Assembly: GCA_030824555.1 (NCBI GenBank)
Contig: JAVBXK010000053.1
Span: forward strand, 1-64,000
DNA: 64,000 nt
Reading direction: 5' to 3'
Source of the DNA: a bacterium
GTDB lineage: Bacteria > Pseudomonadota > Gammaproteobacteria > Burkholderiales > Burkholderiaceae_C
How positions within the stretch are numbered: the stretch's first letter is position 1; each line of letters opens with the position of its first letter. The position numbers and the translations under genes are program-made. This document shows positions 1 to 10,100 of this stretch, one piece after another. The notes under the pieces were generated by a model. That model was given only the letters and a program-made list of their open reading frames with translations, searched no databases and was not told the DNA's origin.

Positions 1-29
1 ACCACACCCAACCGCACCCCACCATCCCC

Positions 30-3000
30 TCACTTCACCCGAGGGTCCACCACCGAAATATCCGCCTCAGCCTTGCCCACCCCACGCACATCGGGCCGGT
101 ACATGTCTTCGGCAAACGGCGCTGGCACGGTGAACTTGCCGGGGGTCACCACGCGCAGCACGTAGAACAGGTGCAGCGGGCTGTCGCGCAGGTCGGCGGC
201 GGCCACGAAGCGGTCGTCGCGGAACTCGCGGTGCTTGATGCGCGCATCGGCCATGGCCTCGGCCACGTTCACACCTGCCACGGCAAAGTCGCTGGCCTGC
301 ACGCCCTGGCTGAGGTTGAGGTTTTCCACCTCCATGCCAGCGGGCACGCGCTCGACCACCATCGCGTCTTTGATGCGCTGCTTGGCCTGCACCTTCAGCC
401 GCACCACCACCATGTCGCCGGTTTTGAACTGGCGTGTGGTGATGGCTTTGCCGTCGGCCGTCCACCAGCTGCGCTCCAGCGTGATGCGGTCGTCGCGTGG
501 GGCCAGGGGTTTGACGGGGTAGCCCTCGGCGGCCACTTCGGCAAACAGCGTGTCTTTGCCGGTGTTGGCCACGGTCACGCCGCGTTTGATGGCGGCAGCG
601 TCGAAGCTGCGTTGCTCCGCCGTTTTGCTGGTCAGCGGGGTAGAGGCTGTGCTGCCCGTTTGCAGGCTGGCTTGCCACGGTGCGTCGCTGGTGCCACCGG
701 CGGCACGGGCGGCCAAAAACAGCGACAGGCGTTCCTGGGTGGACAGGTACTGGCGCTTTTCGAACGTGGCGGCCAGGTCCAGCAGCAGGTTTTCGCGTTT
801 GGGGTGTGCCACCTGGTGGCGGTGCAGCAGGGCATAGGCCAGCGCGTTGTCGCGCAGGGCCGAGCCATAGTCGCCCAGCCACTCGTCGTACCAACCTTGG
901 TTGCTGGTGCTGGGGTTGATGCCGTAGGCCAGCTTGAGTGCGTCGTCCAGCGCCACGTTGGCGCGGGCCTCGTCACCCATCAGTTTCAGCGCCAGGCCCA
1001 GGTGCACCAGCGCCAGCGGCGAGCGGGCGTTGCCGCGCCACTCGTCGTGCAGGGTGCGCAGCGTGGCCAGCGGTGCCTTCTGGGCGCGCGCCAGGATGTA
1101 GCCCGCGTGCGCGGCCTCGGCCAGGCGCTGGTGCGCCATGCGCAGGCTTTCGGTCACCCGGTAGTCGGCCACGCGGCCTTCCGCGTTGCGGGTCACGTCT
1201 CTGGGCGGTTTGCTTTGCAGGCCCGGTGCTTTTTGCAACTGTTCCAGCAGCGACTGCGTGGCGCGTTGCAGCAGGGGCTCGGGCACGGCAAAACCGGCGT
1301 CGTGCGCGTCTTGCAAAAAGCCGGTGACATAGGCGCTCAGCCAGCCTTCATACGGGTTGCTGGCGGCCCACAGGCCAAACCCGCCCTGTGGTTGCTGCAT
1401 GCCCGACAGGCGGCCAAAGGCCACATCCAGCCGTTTGGCGCGTTCTTCGCGGCTCAGCGGCTTCATGCCGTAAGCGGTGGCCCCGGCTTCGTCGATGAAC
1501 ACCAGCGGGTAGGCGCTGCTGGTGGTTTGCTCCAGGCAGCCATAGGGGTACATCAGCAGGCCCTGCACGGCACTTCGCACGTCAATGGGCGGCTTGTTCG
1601 ACAGCGTCAGGTTCACGCTGGCCGACCCGGCCCAGAACGCGTCGGTCAGCGTCGGGTCAAGCTTGAACGTGCCGTCGGGTGCGATGCGCACCTGCCGTGC
1701 CTCGCGCACCAGCGGCGTGGCGGGTTGCACTTGCAAGGCAGCCTCGCGCACCACCTTCAGCTTGCCAGCCGTCACGGTGAGCTTGATGGGGGCCAGGCCC
1801 CAGGCATCGGTGGCCTCTGCCGTGTAGCGCAGCACGGTGCGCTGCTGGTTGGCCAGCTTCATGGGCGGGTGCTGGCCGGTGATGCGCAGTGGCGCGCCCG
1901 ATTCGACCTTGACGGTCACTTCCTGCGCTTCGCCAGACAGGTTGGTCACGTCCAGCGCGATGGTGGCGCTGTCGCCCGGTGAAATGAAGCGTGGCATGGC
2001 CAGCTCGGCCACCAGCGGGGCGGCCACCACCATCTCGGCATCCTGGCTGGCATAGCTGTCGGGCGTGCTGGCCACGGCCATCAGGCGCAGGGTGCCGTTG
2101 AAGTCGGGCAGGTTGAGGGGAATGGTGGCCTCGCCCGCGTCGTTCAGCGCCACCGGGCCGCTGAACAAATCCACCAGCCGCACCTTGCGCGGGAGGCTTT
2201 GGGTGTCACGTTTGCCCGCGTCGCCACCGAAGCGTTGGCGGGCGGTGTTGCCGTCCATCTTTTCGATCAGCTTGCCGTAGATGTCGAGCAGGTCTGCGTC
2301 GTAACGGTGTTTGCCAAAAAAGAAATCGATGGGGTTGGGCGTGGCGTAGCGGGTGATGTTCAAGATGCCCACGTCCACCGCCGACAGCGTGACCACGGTT
2401 TGTTGTCCGGCCAGGTCTTTCAGCGGCTGACCCTTGGCATCGGTCAGTTTGACGGTGACGGGCACCGTCTTTTCGGGCACCGTTTTGGCCGGTGCGGTGA
2501 TGGCCAGTTTGTACTGCCGCGCTTCGCGCGCCAGCGGCAGGTGGGCCAGCCCCAGCGCACGGGCGGGGGTGATGCGGTCGCCTGCGCTCCCCGGGCGGAA
2601 CACCACGGCGGCCACGTACAGGTCGTGCCGGTTCCAGCTGGGGTCCACGGGAATGTCAAGCGTGGTGCCGCCTGCGCGCACTTTCACGCGCTTCTGGTAC
2701 AGCACGCGGTCGCCTTCCACGGTGATCAGTGCCTCGCCGTCGTGGGGTGGGGTGAGGGTGATGCGGGCCTTGTCGCCGGGTTTGTAGGGCGCGCCTTCGA
2801 GCTTCATGCCCACGCGGTCTGGGCGGTTGCCCATGTCGTCGGCATCCTGGGCGTTCCAGCCTGCGTAAAAGCGGTAGCGGGCGGTTTGCTGGGTGGTGGG
2901 GTCCAGCACCTCCAGCCGGTAGCGGCCGTAGGTGACGGGCAGGCTGACGGTGGTGCGGGCACTGATGTCCAGGCTGCGGGCATCCACCAGTTCTTCGGCC

Positions 3001-5153
3001 TCGTTGTAGCCGCTGTGCCAGCCACGTTGGTCGTCGTAGCGCCAGTACCACTGGCGGTCTTCACGCACCAGGCGCACTTGCAGGCCTTTGGCAGGCACCA
3101 GCTTGCCAGCGGTGTTGACGCGCACCAGCTCGAACCCGGCCAGGCTGCCTTCCTGGGCCACGTCGCGCTCGAACAGCGGGCGCACGCCCACCAGGGCATC
3201 GGCAGGCCACCAGCTGCGCTCCACCGATCGCACCACGGGCCGCCCGCCCGATTCGAGCAGGCTGAACACGGCGCGCAGCTTCATGGGGGAAGACCGTTCG
3301 GCAAATTGCAAGGGCACGCTGATGCTGGCTTTGCCCGCTTCATCCAGCGTGGATTCGCCAATGTCCTGGCGCTGGCGGGCGGTGTCGTCGGCCACGTCGC
3401 CAAAAATGAAGCCGGGCCAGCTTTGCGGCAGGGCCAAACGCTGGCGCTCGGTGGTTGCGCTGGCTTGCAGGGTGTTGCCCGCAGCCGGTGCGCCGTACAG
3501 GTAGTTGCCTTCCACCTGAATGGCCAACTCGCCACCGCCTGTCAGCACCTGGTCGGGTGCTTTCAGGTCGAGCTTCATGCGCTCGGGCAAAAACTCTTCC
3601 ACCTGGAAGCTCCAGGCCGCGTCGGGGCGTTTGGCTGCGGGGTCAAGCCGGGCTTCCAGCAGCCAGCGGCCGGTGGGGGCGCTGGCGGGCAGGCTCAGGG
3701 CGTGCTGGTAGTAGGCGGTGCCTTGCGCGCTGGGGCGCACGATCTGGGTGGACACGCTTTCGCCGTCGGGCTTTTTCAGCACCAGGGTGATGGGGGTGGC
3801 GGTGCCGCCGGTGGTTGCTGCACCGGCACCTGCCACGGAGGTGGCCCCGGTGCTGCTGGCGGTGGGCAGGGGTTTGCCATCGGCATCGCGCGCCAGCACC
3901 GACACGGTGAACTGCTCGCCCGGGCGGTACAGGTCGCGCCCGGCGTACACAAACAGTTTCTGGTTGCGCGAGGGGTGGCCGCCTGCGTCGTATTCCGACA
4001 GGTCCAGCGCCGGGTCGCGCAGCGCCATCACCGACATTTCCTTGCCGCGCCGTGCCACCACGGCCCGGGCCTTGTCGAGTTTGGCGGTCAGCACCGCATG
4101 GCCGTCGTCGCTGCTGGTGGCCTGGCCCAGGCTTTTGCCGTTGTCGTCAATCAGCGTCAGCTCGGTGCCCTTGATGGCGTTGCCGGTTTTGAGCGAGGTG
4201 GTGAATACGTCCAGCTGGCCGGTGTGGCGGCGCACGTGCAGCCCGATGTCGGTCACGTAAAAGTAGGTCACCTGGTAGTCCCAACCGAAGCGGCCGGGCT
4301 GGTTCATCACGGCGACGTAAATGCCGGGCTCTTGCAGCTCTTTGATTTTTTCAACTGGCAGGTAGCTCACGTTGCGGCGGTTGGGCCGGACGTCGGTGAC
4401 GAAGCGCGAGGCATACACGCTGGTGGCCTTGCCGCGAAGTTCGTCAAGCTGGTAGCCGCCCACGGTGCCTTTGAGCTTGCGGGCGGGGTCCACCCAGCCG
4501 CCCTCGTACTCACCTTCGCCTTCGTTGCCCGTGTGGTTGTCGGCGCGTCGGGCATCGGGGCGTCCGCCCACCTGTTCCAGAAAGGCGGGCAGCGCGTCGG
4601 GGTTCACGCGCAAGAACTGCACGTCCACCTCGGGTGTGTTCACGGTCACCACGGGCAGGCCGCCGTTCTGACCTGCGGGCAGCACCACGCCTTTGCTGGC
4701 GAAGTAGAAGGCTTCGGGCATGGCCTCGCTTTTCACGGTGCAGGTCTGGGCCGTGCCCAGCGTGCCGCCTGCGGCCGCGCTGACGCCTTCGGCCAGGGCA
4801 ATGCGGTAGGTGCGGTCGGGCGTGACGTTGGGCAAAAACAGCATGCGCGGGTTGTCGCCCAGCACCCAGCGTGGGGGCACGGGGGTGGCGGTGTCGGGCT
4901 TGTCGCCCTCGCTGGCTTTCACCAGCTTGCCCCAGTCTTGCGAGCGGGCCAGTGGCTGCGTGAACATGACGGCCACGGCGGGCGAGCCGTCCAGCAGGCG
5001 GGGCTTGCAGTCCACCCAGGCAAAGGGCTCGGACGTGCCGTCAGCCGCTGGTTGGCTGGCGCTGGGGTGCAGCAATTGCCAGCCGCCCCACAGGGCCGCG
5101 GCGGCCACCGAGACCGCAGCGGCGGCAGACAACGCAGGGCTGAACTTGATCAT
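30..5153 (-). CDS. Bacterial alpha-2-macroglobulin family protein, thioester type
   Basis: This is a 1707-residue envelope protein of the bacterial alpha-2-macroglobulin family (YfhM/ECAM-like), thought to trap foreign proteases in the periplasm. The thioester motif YGCLEQ is intact with Cys at about residue 1206 and Gln three residues on, within the region that continues as an alpha-toroid (TED-like) domain. Many beta-sandwich MG-like domains precede it. The N-terminus has a hydrophobic segment (about residues 8-24) that looks like a signal anchor; I see no clear lipobox. The ATG at 5153 is preferred because GAGG lies five bases upstream; a TTG 39 bases earlier has no such site. In many proteobacteria a penicillin-binding protein 1C gene adjoins it; here any such gene would lie left of the window. 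Confidence 0.93.
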   Translation of the reverse strand: MIKFSPALSAAAAVSVAAAALWGGWQLLHPSASQPAADGTSEPFAWVDCKPRLLDGSPAVAVMFTQPLARSQDWGKLVKASEGDKPDTATPVPPRWVLGDNPRMLFLPNVTPDRTYRIALAEGVSAAAGGTLGTAQTCTVKSEAMPEAFYFASKGVVLPAGQNGGLPVVTVNTPEVDVQFLRVNPDALPAFLEQVGGRPDARRADNHTGNEGEGEYEGGWVDPARKLKGTVGGYQLDELRGKATSVYASRFVTDVRPNRRNVSYLPVEKIKELQEPGIYVAVMNQPGRFGWDYQVTYFYVTDIGLHVRRHTGQLDVFTTSLKTGNAIKGTELTLIDDNGKSLGQATSSDDGHAVLTAKLDKARAVVARRGKEMSVMALRDPALDLSEYDAGGHPSRNQKLFVYAGRDLYRPGEQFTVSVLARDADGKPLPTASSTGATSVAGAGAATTGGTATPITLVLKKPDGESVSTQIVRPSAQGTAYYQHALSLPASAPTGRWLLEARLDPAAKRPDAAWSFQVEEFLPERMKLDLKAPDQVLTGGGELAIQVEGNYLYGAPAAGNTLQASATTERQRLALPQSWPGFIFGDVADDTARQRQDIGESTLDEAGKASISVPLQFAERSSPMKLRAVFSLLESGGRPVVRSVERSWWPADALVGVRPLFERDVAQEGSLAGFELVRVNTAGKLVPAKGLQVRLVREDRQWYWRYDDQRGWHSGYNEAEELVDARSLDISARTTVSLPVTYGRYRLEVLDPTTQQTARYRFYAGWNAQDADDMGNRPDRVGMKLEGAPYKPGDKARITLTPPHDGEALITVEGDRVLYQKRVKVRAGGTTLDIPVDPSWNRHDLYVAAVVFRPGSAGDRITPARALGLAHLPLAREARQYKLAITAPAKTVPEKTVPVTVKLTDAKGQPLKDLAGQQTVVTLSAVDVGILNITRYATPNPIDFFFGKHRYDADLLDIYGKLIEKMDGNTARQRFGGDAGKRDTQSLPRKVRLVDLFSGPVALNDAGEATIPLNLPDFNGTLRLMAVASTPDSYASQDAEMVVAAPLVAELAMPRFISPGDSATIALDVTNLSGEAQEVTVKVESGAPLRITGQHPPMKLANQQRTVLRYTAEATDAWGLAPIKLTVTAGKLKVVREAALQVQPATPLVREARQVRIAPDGTFKLDPTLTDAFWAGSASVNLTLSNKPPIDVRSAVQGLLMYPYGCLEQTTSSAYPLVFIDEAGATAYGMKPLSREERAKRLDVAFGRLSGMQQPQGGFGLWAASNPYEGWLSAYVTGFLQDAHDAGFAVPEPLLQRATQSLLEQLQKAPGLQSKPPRDVTRNAEGRVADYRVTESLRMAHQRLAEAAHAGYILARAQKAPLATLRTLHDEWRGNARSPLALVHLGLALKLMGDEARANVALDDALKLAYGINPSTSNQGWYDEWLGDYGSALRDNALAYALLHRHQVAHPKRENLLLDLAATFEKRQYLSTQERLSLFLAARAAGGTSDAPWQASLQTGSTASTPLTSKTAEQRSFDAAAIKRGVTVANTGKDTLFAEVAAEGYPVKPLAPRDDRITLERSWWTADGKAITTRQFKTGDMVVVRLKVQAKQRIKDAMVVERVPAGMEVENLNLSQGVQASDFAVAGVNVAEAMADARIKHREFRDDRFVAAADLRDSPLHLFYVLRVVTPGKFTVPAPFAEDMYRPDVRGVGKAEADISVVDPRVK

Positions 5154-5335
5154 GGGTGCCTCGTGAGTGGGGTGGCCTGGCCGGGTTGGCAAGGCTGTAC
5201 GTGCCGCATCAGTTTAGTCGGCAGACCGCGTGGCGGTCACCTGACGGACAGGCATCCATTTGAATCACAATCAGGCCCGCAGTCGTCCACGTACCATGGC
5301 GGCTCTTTTCATTTCACAGACAGCAGGAGAACACC

Positions 5336-5773
5336 ATGTTCAAGAAAATTCTGGTTCCATCCGACGGCTCCGTGCAGGCCCACAAGGCCGCCATCGTGGC
5401 CGCTGACCTTGCCAAGAGCCAAGGTGCAGAGATCGTGGGGGTTTACGTGATCGACCCGTTTCCGTTCATCGGCGTGGGCGATGCATCCGCCGTGGGCTTG
5501 CAGGCCTACATGTCGGAAGCGCAGGCCGCTGCAGGCCAGTCGCTGGCGGACATCCGCACCATGTGCGAGGCCAAAGGCGTGACGTTTGCCGGTGACACCA
5601 TCGAACGCACATCGGCCTACGAAGGCATCCTGGAAACGGCGCAGGCCGAAAAGTGCGACCTGATCGTCATGGGTTCACACGGCCGCCGTGGCATCCAGGC
5701 ACTCATCCTGGGCAGCGTGGCGCAAAAGGTGCTGACGCACACCGACATCCCAGTGATGATCATCAAAGGCTGA
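5336..5773 (+). CDS. Universal stress protein, UspA family
   Basis: This 145-residue protein is a single-domain cytoplasmic universal stress protein. It starts with the typical FKKILVPSDGS strand and ends with the ATP-binding signature G-x2-G-x9-G-S (GSHGRRGIQALILGSVAQ) followed by the last strand IPVMIIKG, so it probably binds ATP. Length matches the family. The start is supported by AGGAGA eight bases upstream. It stands alone, divergent from the macroglobulin gene and convergent with the periplasmic binding protein gene. The exact stress role cannot be read from the sequence. Confidence 0.92.
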   Translation: MFKKILVPSDGSVQAHKAAIVAADLAKSQGAEIVGVYVIDPFPFIGVGDASAVGLQAYMSEAQAAAGQSLADIRTMCEAKGVTFAGDTIERTSAYEGILETAQAEKCDLIVMGSHGRRGIQALILGSVAQKVLTHTDIPVMIIKG

Positions 5774-5775
5774 GC

Positions 5776-5828
5776 GGCCCTGGCCCTCTGACCCACCACC
5801 GCGTGCCGGGTGGGGGCGCAACAGGGCC
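5776..5828. terminator. Nested stem-loop between convergent genes
   Basis: An outer stem (5776-5782 with 5822-5828, GGCCCTG/CAGGGCC) encloses an inner stem (5792-5797 with 5809-5814, CCCACC/GGTGGG). It fills the gap between two convergent genes, so it may end transcription in both directions. There is no T run, so a rho-independent role is uncertain. Confidence 0.35.
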
Positions 5829-5829
5829 T

Positions 5830-6969
5830 TCAGCGCCTGAACTTGCCCGAGGCGTCGACGATGGCCAGGTCGGTGAAGTCCAGTCCGCTGTGGTCGGTGG
5901 GGCTGTAGCCGACCGACAGCCCACCCAGGTCGACGCTCTTGATGCCCTCCAGCGCGTCGCGCAACCGGGGGCCCGTCGGGTGAGGGCCTGCACGCCGCAG
6001 GCCTTCCACCAATACCTTGGCTGCGGTAAACCCTTCCATCATGGCCGGTGACACACCGGGCAAGCCCTTGGCCTTGGCCAGCTCCATGGCCTCCTGGGTC
6101 AGGGCGTAGGCCAACGAGCGCTCGTTGGGGAACACCTGGGTCACGATCACACCGCGTGCGTGTTCGCCCAGCAGCTTGATGAAGCCTTCAGACGCGTTGT
6201 TGGACAGTGTCACGATCTGCGCCTTCGAGCCCGCATCCCGGATGGCCCGCGTGCCCACGGCCACGCTGCCCGCCGAGCCCAGGAACAACACCGCCTGTGC
6301 GTCGCTCTGCCTGACCTTCTGGGCCAGGGCGGTGAAATCGGGTTTGTCGCGTGGAAATTTTTCCAGCCACAGCGGTTTTTGCCCCACCTTGGCGAAACCC
6401 GCGCTTGCCCCCAGTACGGCATCGGCACCAAACGAGTCATCGGTCTGCAACACGGCAATGCGGCTGATGCCCAGGCTTGCCAGGTGTTCGACGGCGCGCG
6501 CGGACTCGCGCTGATAGGTGGCGCGCACGTTGAACACCCACGGGTTCACCGGTTGGTGCAATGCCATGGCCCCGGTGCTGGGTGCCACCAGCGGCACTTT
6601 GCGTTCGGCCAGCAGGGGCAACAGGGCTTCGGCGTGGGGCGTGCCCCGGTTCAAAAACAGGGCCACCACGCCTTGTGTGTCCACCAGCTCGGTGGCGGTG
6701 GCCACGGTCTTTTTTGGGTCAAACTGGTCGTCTACCGACACCAGCTCCACCTTTTGCCCGTTGATGCCGCCTTTGGCATTGACCGCCTCCAGGTACAGCC
6801 TGGCGCCTTCGGTGTTTTCTTTCACGCCAGCCGCCACCGCGCCGGTGAAGCCAGACGGTTGGCCGATGCGAATCTGCGCCCAAGCCGTTGCAGTCGATGC
6901 CAGCCACAGCGCGAGCACGGTGCCCGCCAACCGGATGCCCTGGCGAGCTTGCCCATCTTGCATGTTCAT
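5830..6969 (-). CDS. Periplasmic ABC substrate-binding protein, LivJ/Peripla_BP_6 type
   Basis: This 379-residue protein has a Sec signal peptide (hydrophobic run about residues 14-28, likely cleavage after ATAWA) and then the class I periplasmic binding fold of the branched-chain amino acid/amide receptor group: IRIGQPSGFTG at the mature N-terminus, VELVSVDDQFDPKKTV, and a late GFTAAKVLVEGL helix. It would bind an amino acid, amide or aromatic acid outside the inner membrane. No permease or ATPase gene of the same group adjoins it, so it is an orphan receptor that may serve a transporter encoded elsewhere or a signalling role. The start at 6969 gives the signal peptide directly after a GGGGA sequence; the frame stays open upstream but without protein-like sequence. 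Confidence 0.88.
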   Translation of the reverse strand: MNMQDGQARQGIRLAGTVLALWLASTATAWAQIRIGQPSGFTGAVAAGVKENTEGARLYLEAVNAKGGINGQKVELVSVDDQFDPKKTVATATELVDTQGVVALFLNRGTPHAEALLPLLAERKVPLVAPSTGAMALHQPVNPWVFNVRATYQRESARAVEHLASLGISRIAVLQTDDSFGADAVLGASAGFAKVGQKPLWLEKFPRDKPDFTALAQKVRQSDAQAVLFLGSAGSVAVGTRAIRDAGSKAQIVTLSNNASEGFIKLLGEHARGVIVTQVFPNERSLAYALTQEAMELAKAKGLPGVSPAMMEGFTAAKVLVEGLRRAGPHPTGPRLRDALEGIKSVDLGGLSVGYSPTDHSGLDFTDLAIVDASGKFRR

Positions 6970-7155
6970 GTGATGTGTCCCCAACGATGCGACCGGTGTT
7001 TTGGGTGTGATGCCCGTGGGTGGGTCAGGTGCGCCACGGCCCGTTGAAACGCTGGCAGTGTGCACCGTTTGCCTGAAAAAAGGGTGAATGGCCCAACTGC
7101 CGCACAAGTCATGCCCCGTCCGTAGAATGTTTGGCTCCTTGTCTGGGGCCCTGCC

Positions 7156-10100
7156 ATGTCTTCTACGCCGTCCACGCTCAGTTCTTCCACCGCACCGGTT
7201 GACGGGGGCGCGGTACAAACCCCGGGCCCAACCGATGACGGCCACGGCCTCATCCGCATACGTGGTGCGCGCCAGCACAACCTGAAGGGCGTCGACCTGG
7301 ACATCCGCACCGGCGAGCTGACTGTGGTCACCGGCCCCAGCGGCTCGGGCAAATCCAGCCTGGTGTTCGACACCCTGTTTGCCGAGGGCCAGCGCCGCTA
7401 CGTCGAAACCTTCAGCGCCTACGCCCGCCAGTTTCTGGACCGCATGGACAAACCGGCGGTAGACCGTGTGGACGGTGTGCCCCCCGCCATCGCCATTGAC
7501 CAGACCAACCCCGTGCGCAGCTCGCGTTCCACCGTGGGCACCATGACCGAGCTGAACGACCACCTGAAACTGCTGTTCGCACGCGGCGCCCACCTGTTCG
7601 ACCGCGTCACCGCCCAGCCTGTGCAGCAAGACAGTGCCGACAGCATTTTTGCCGAGCTGCAACGCCGCGTGGCCAGCGCCACCGTGGGCGGTGTGGAGCC
7701 CCGGCTGGTGGTCACTTTCCCGGTGGTGCTGCCCGCCGACACATCGGCACAGGACGTGGAAACCTGGTTGGCCGCCAGCGGTTACACCCGTGTGCAGGCC
7801 GAGCGGGTGGTGCCGGTGGACGAGCTGGGCAGCAGCCACGAGCCAGCAAAACCCGCCAAAGCATCCAAAAAAACAGCAGCTAAGAAGTCAATACAGGAAA
7901 GCAGTGAAGGCCAAAAAAGTATAAAGATTATCGACGTGGTGGCAGACCGCTTCCGGCTGGGCAACGTCGAGCACGCCCGCGCCATGGAAGCGCTGGAGGT
8001 GTGCCTGCGCCGTGGCCACGGCCAGGTGCGCGTGTACGCCCTGCCAGTGGAGGGGGATGCCCCTGCAGACGCCGGTACCCCGGTCGCAGAACCGCTGGTC
8101 TGGGCCTTTTCGGCCAGCCTGCATTGCCCAGAAAGTGGCCTGCGCTACGCCGCGCCCACGCCGTCGCTGTTCAGCTTCAACTCCGCCCTGGGCGCGTGTG
8201 ACGCGTGCCGGGGTTTTGGCCGGGTGATCGGCGTGGACTACGGGCTGGTCATCCCCAATGACAAGCTCACTTTGCGCGCCGGGGCCATCAAACCCATGCA
8301 AACCCCGGCCTGGAAAGAATGCCAGGACGATCTGATGCGCCACGCCGAGGCCGCAGGCATTCCGCGCGACACGCCTTGGAGCAAGCTGAGCCCCGAGCAA
8401 CAGCACTGGGTCAAGGCCGGCAGCCCGCTGTGGAACGGCAAGTGGAACCAGCAGTGGTACGGCGTGGACAGGTTCTTCGAGTACCTGGAAACCAAGGCCT
8501 ACAAGATGCACATCCGGGTGCTGCTGTCCAAATACCGCAGCTACACCGAATGCCCTAGCTGCCACGGCGCACGCCTGAAAACAGAGAGTCTGCTTTGGCG
8601 CATGGGGTCGAAGGCGCAGGCCGATTCGGTGCTGCCACCTGCACTGCGGTTCATGCCAGCAGGCGTGCAATGGAGCCGTGCACAGCTGGAGGCGTTGCCG
8701 GGGCTGGGTTTGCACGATTTGATGCAGCTGCCGATTGCGCGTTTGCGGTCGTTTTTCGAGGCGCTGCAGGCGTCGCTGGGTGAGGTTTCTTCACTCACAG
8801 GCGCGCCAACCCGCAGCGCAGCGGGACGGTCGGGTGTGGGGGGCGACGATTTCTGCTCGCAGCATGAGGAGCCCCCCACACCCGATCGTCCCGCCACCCA
8901 CCAAGGCAGCCGAGGCGAAGCAAACCCAGCCACCCACCAAGGCAACCAAGGCGAAGCCCACACACAGCACACCAAACCCACAGGCGAAGCAAGAGCCCTC
9001 GACCTCCTGTTTGACGAAATCAACACCCGCCTCAAATACCTGTGCGACGTGGGCCTGCACTACCTCACGCTTGACCGCCAAAGCCGCACCCTCAGCGGCG
9101 GCGAGGTGCAGCGCATCAACCTCACCACGGCGTTGGGCACCAGTCTGGTCAACACCCTGTTCGTGCTGGACGAGCCCAGCATCGGCCTGCACCCGCGCGA
9201 CATGGACCGCATCAACCAGGCCATGCGCCGCCTGGTGACCGCAGGCAACACCCTGGTGGTGGTGGAACACGACCCGGCCGTGATGCTGGCCGCCGACCGC
9301 CTCATCGACATGGGCCCCGGCCCTGGCGAGCGTGGCGGGCAGATTGTGTTCGACGGCACGCCCGACGGCATCCGCCACGCCGATACCCTCACCGGCGCCT
9401 ACCTGGGCGGGCGCAAGCAGGTGGGTTTTGGCTTCAAACGCATGGTGGCCGAGTCCACCCCCCGCCTGATACTGGAAGGCGCGCGCGAACACAACCTGCA
9501 ACACGTGTCGGTGGACTTCCCGCTGGGGCGCATGGTGTGCGTCACGGGTGTGAGCGGCTCGGGCAAATCCACGCTCATTCAAGACATCCTGGCCCCAGCC
9601 CTGCTGCGCCACTTCGGCAAAACCACCGATGCGCCCGGCGCGCACGACCGCCTGCTGGGCGCCGATGTGCTGGCCGACGTGGTGTTTGTGGACCAGTCGC
9701 CCATTGGCAAAACCGCCCGCTCCAACCCCGTGAGCTACGTGGGCGCGTGGGACGCCATCCGCACGCTGTTTGCGCTGGCCCCGCTGGCACAACAGCGTGG
9801 CTACACCGGCAGCAAATTCAGCTTCAACAGCGGCGACGGGCGCTGCCCCACCTGCGGCGGCTCGGGCTTCGAACACGTGGAAATGCAGTTTTTGAGCGAC
9901 GTGTACCTGCGCTGCCCCGACTGCGACGGCCAGCGTTACCGCCCGGAGGTGCTGGAGGTGCGCATCGAACGCGCGCGGCTGGTTCCAGCGGCCAAACCGG
10001 TGGGTGCGGCAGCCCTGTCGTCACCGGGCCAGCCCGGCGATGCCGCCGTGGCCAGCTCATCCGCATCCGTGGCCGCCCCGGCGCTTGAAATGGTGTCGAT

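Noticed and set aside
5258-5274. TTTGAATCACAATCAGG upstream of the stress protein gene as an FNR-type site
   Set aside because: The half-sites are one base off the required spacing, so the match is not convincing.
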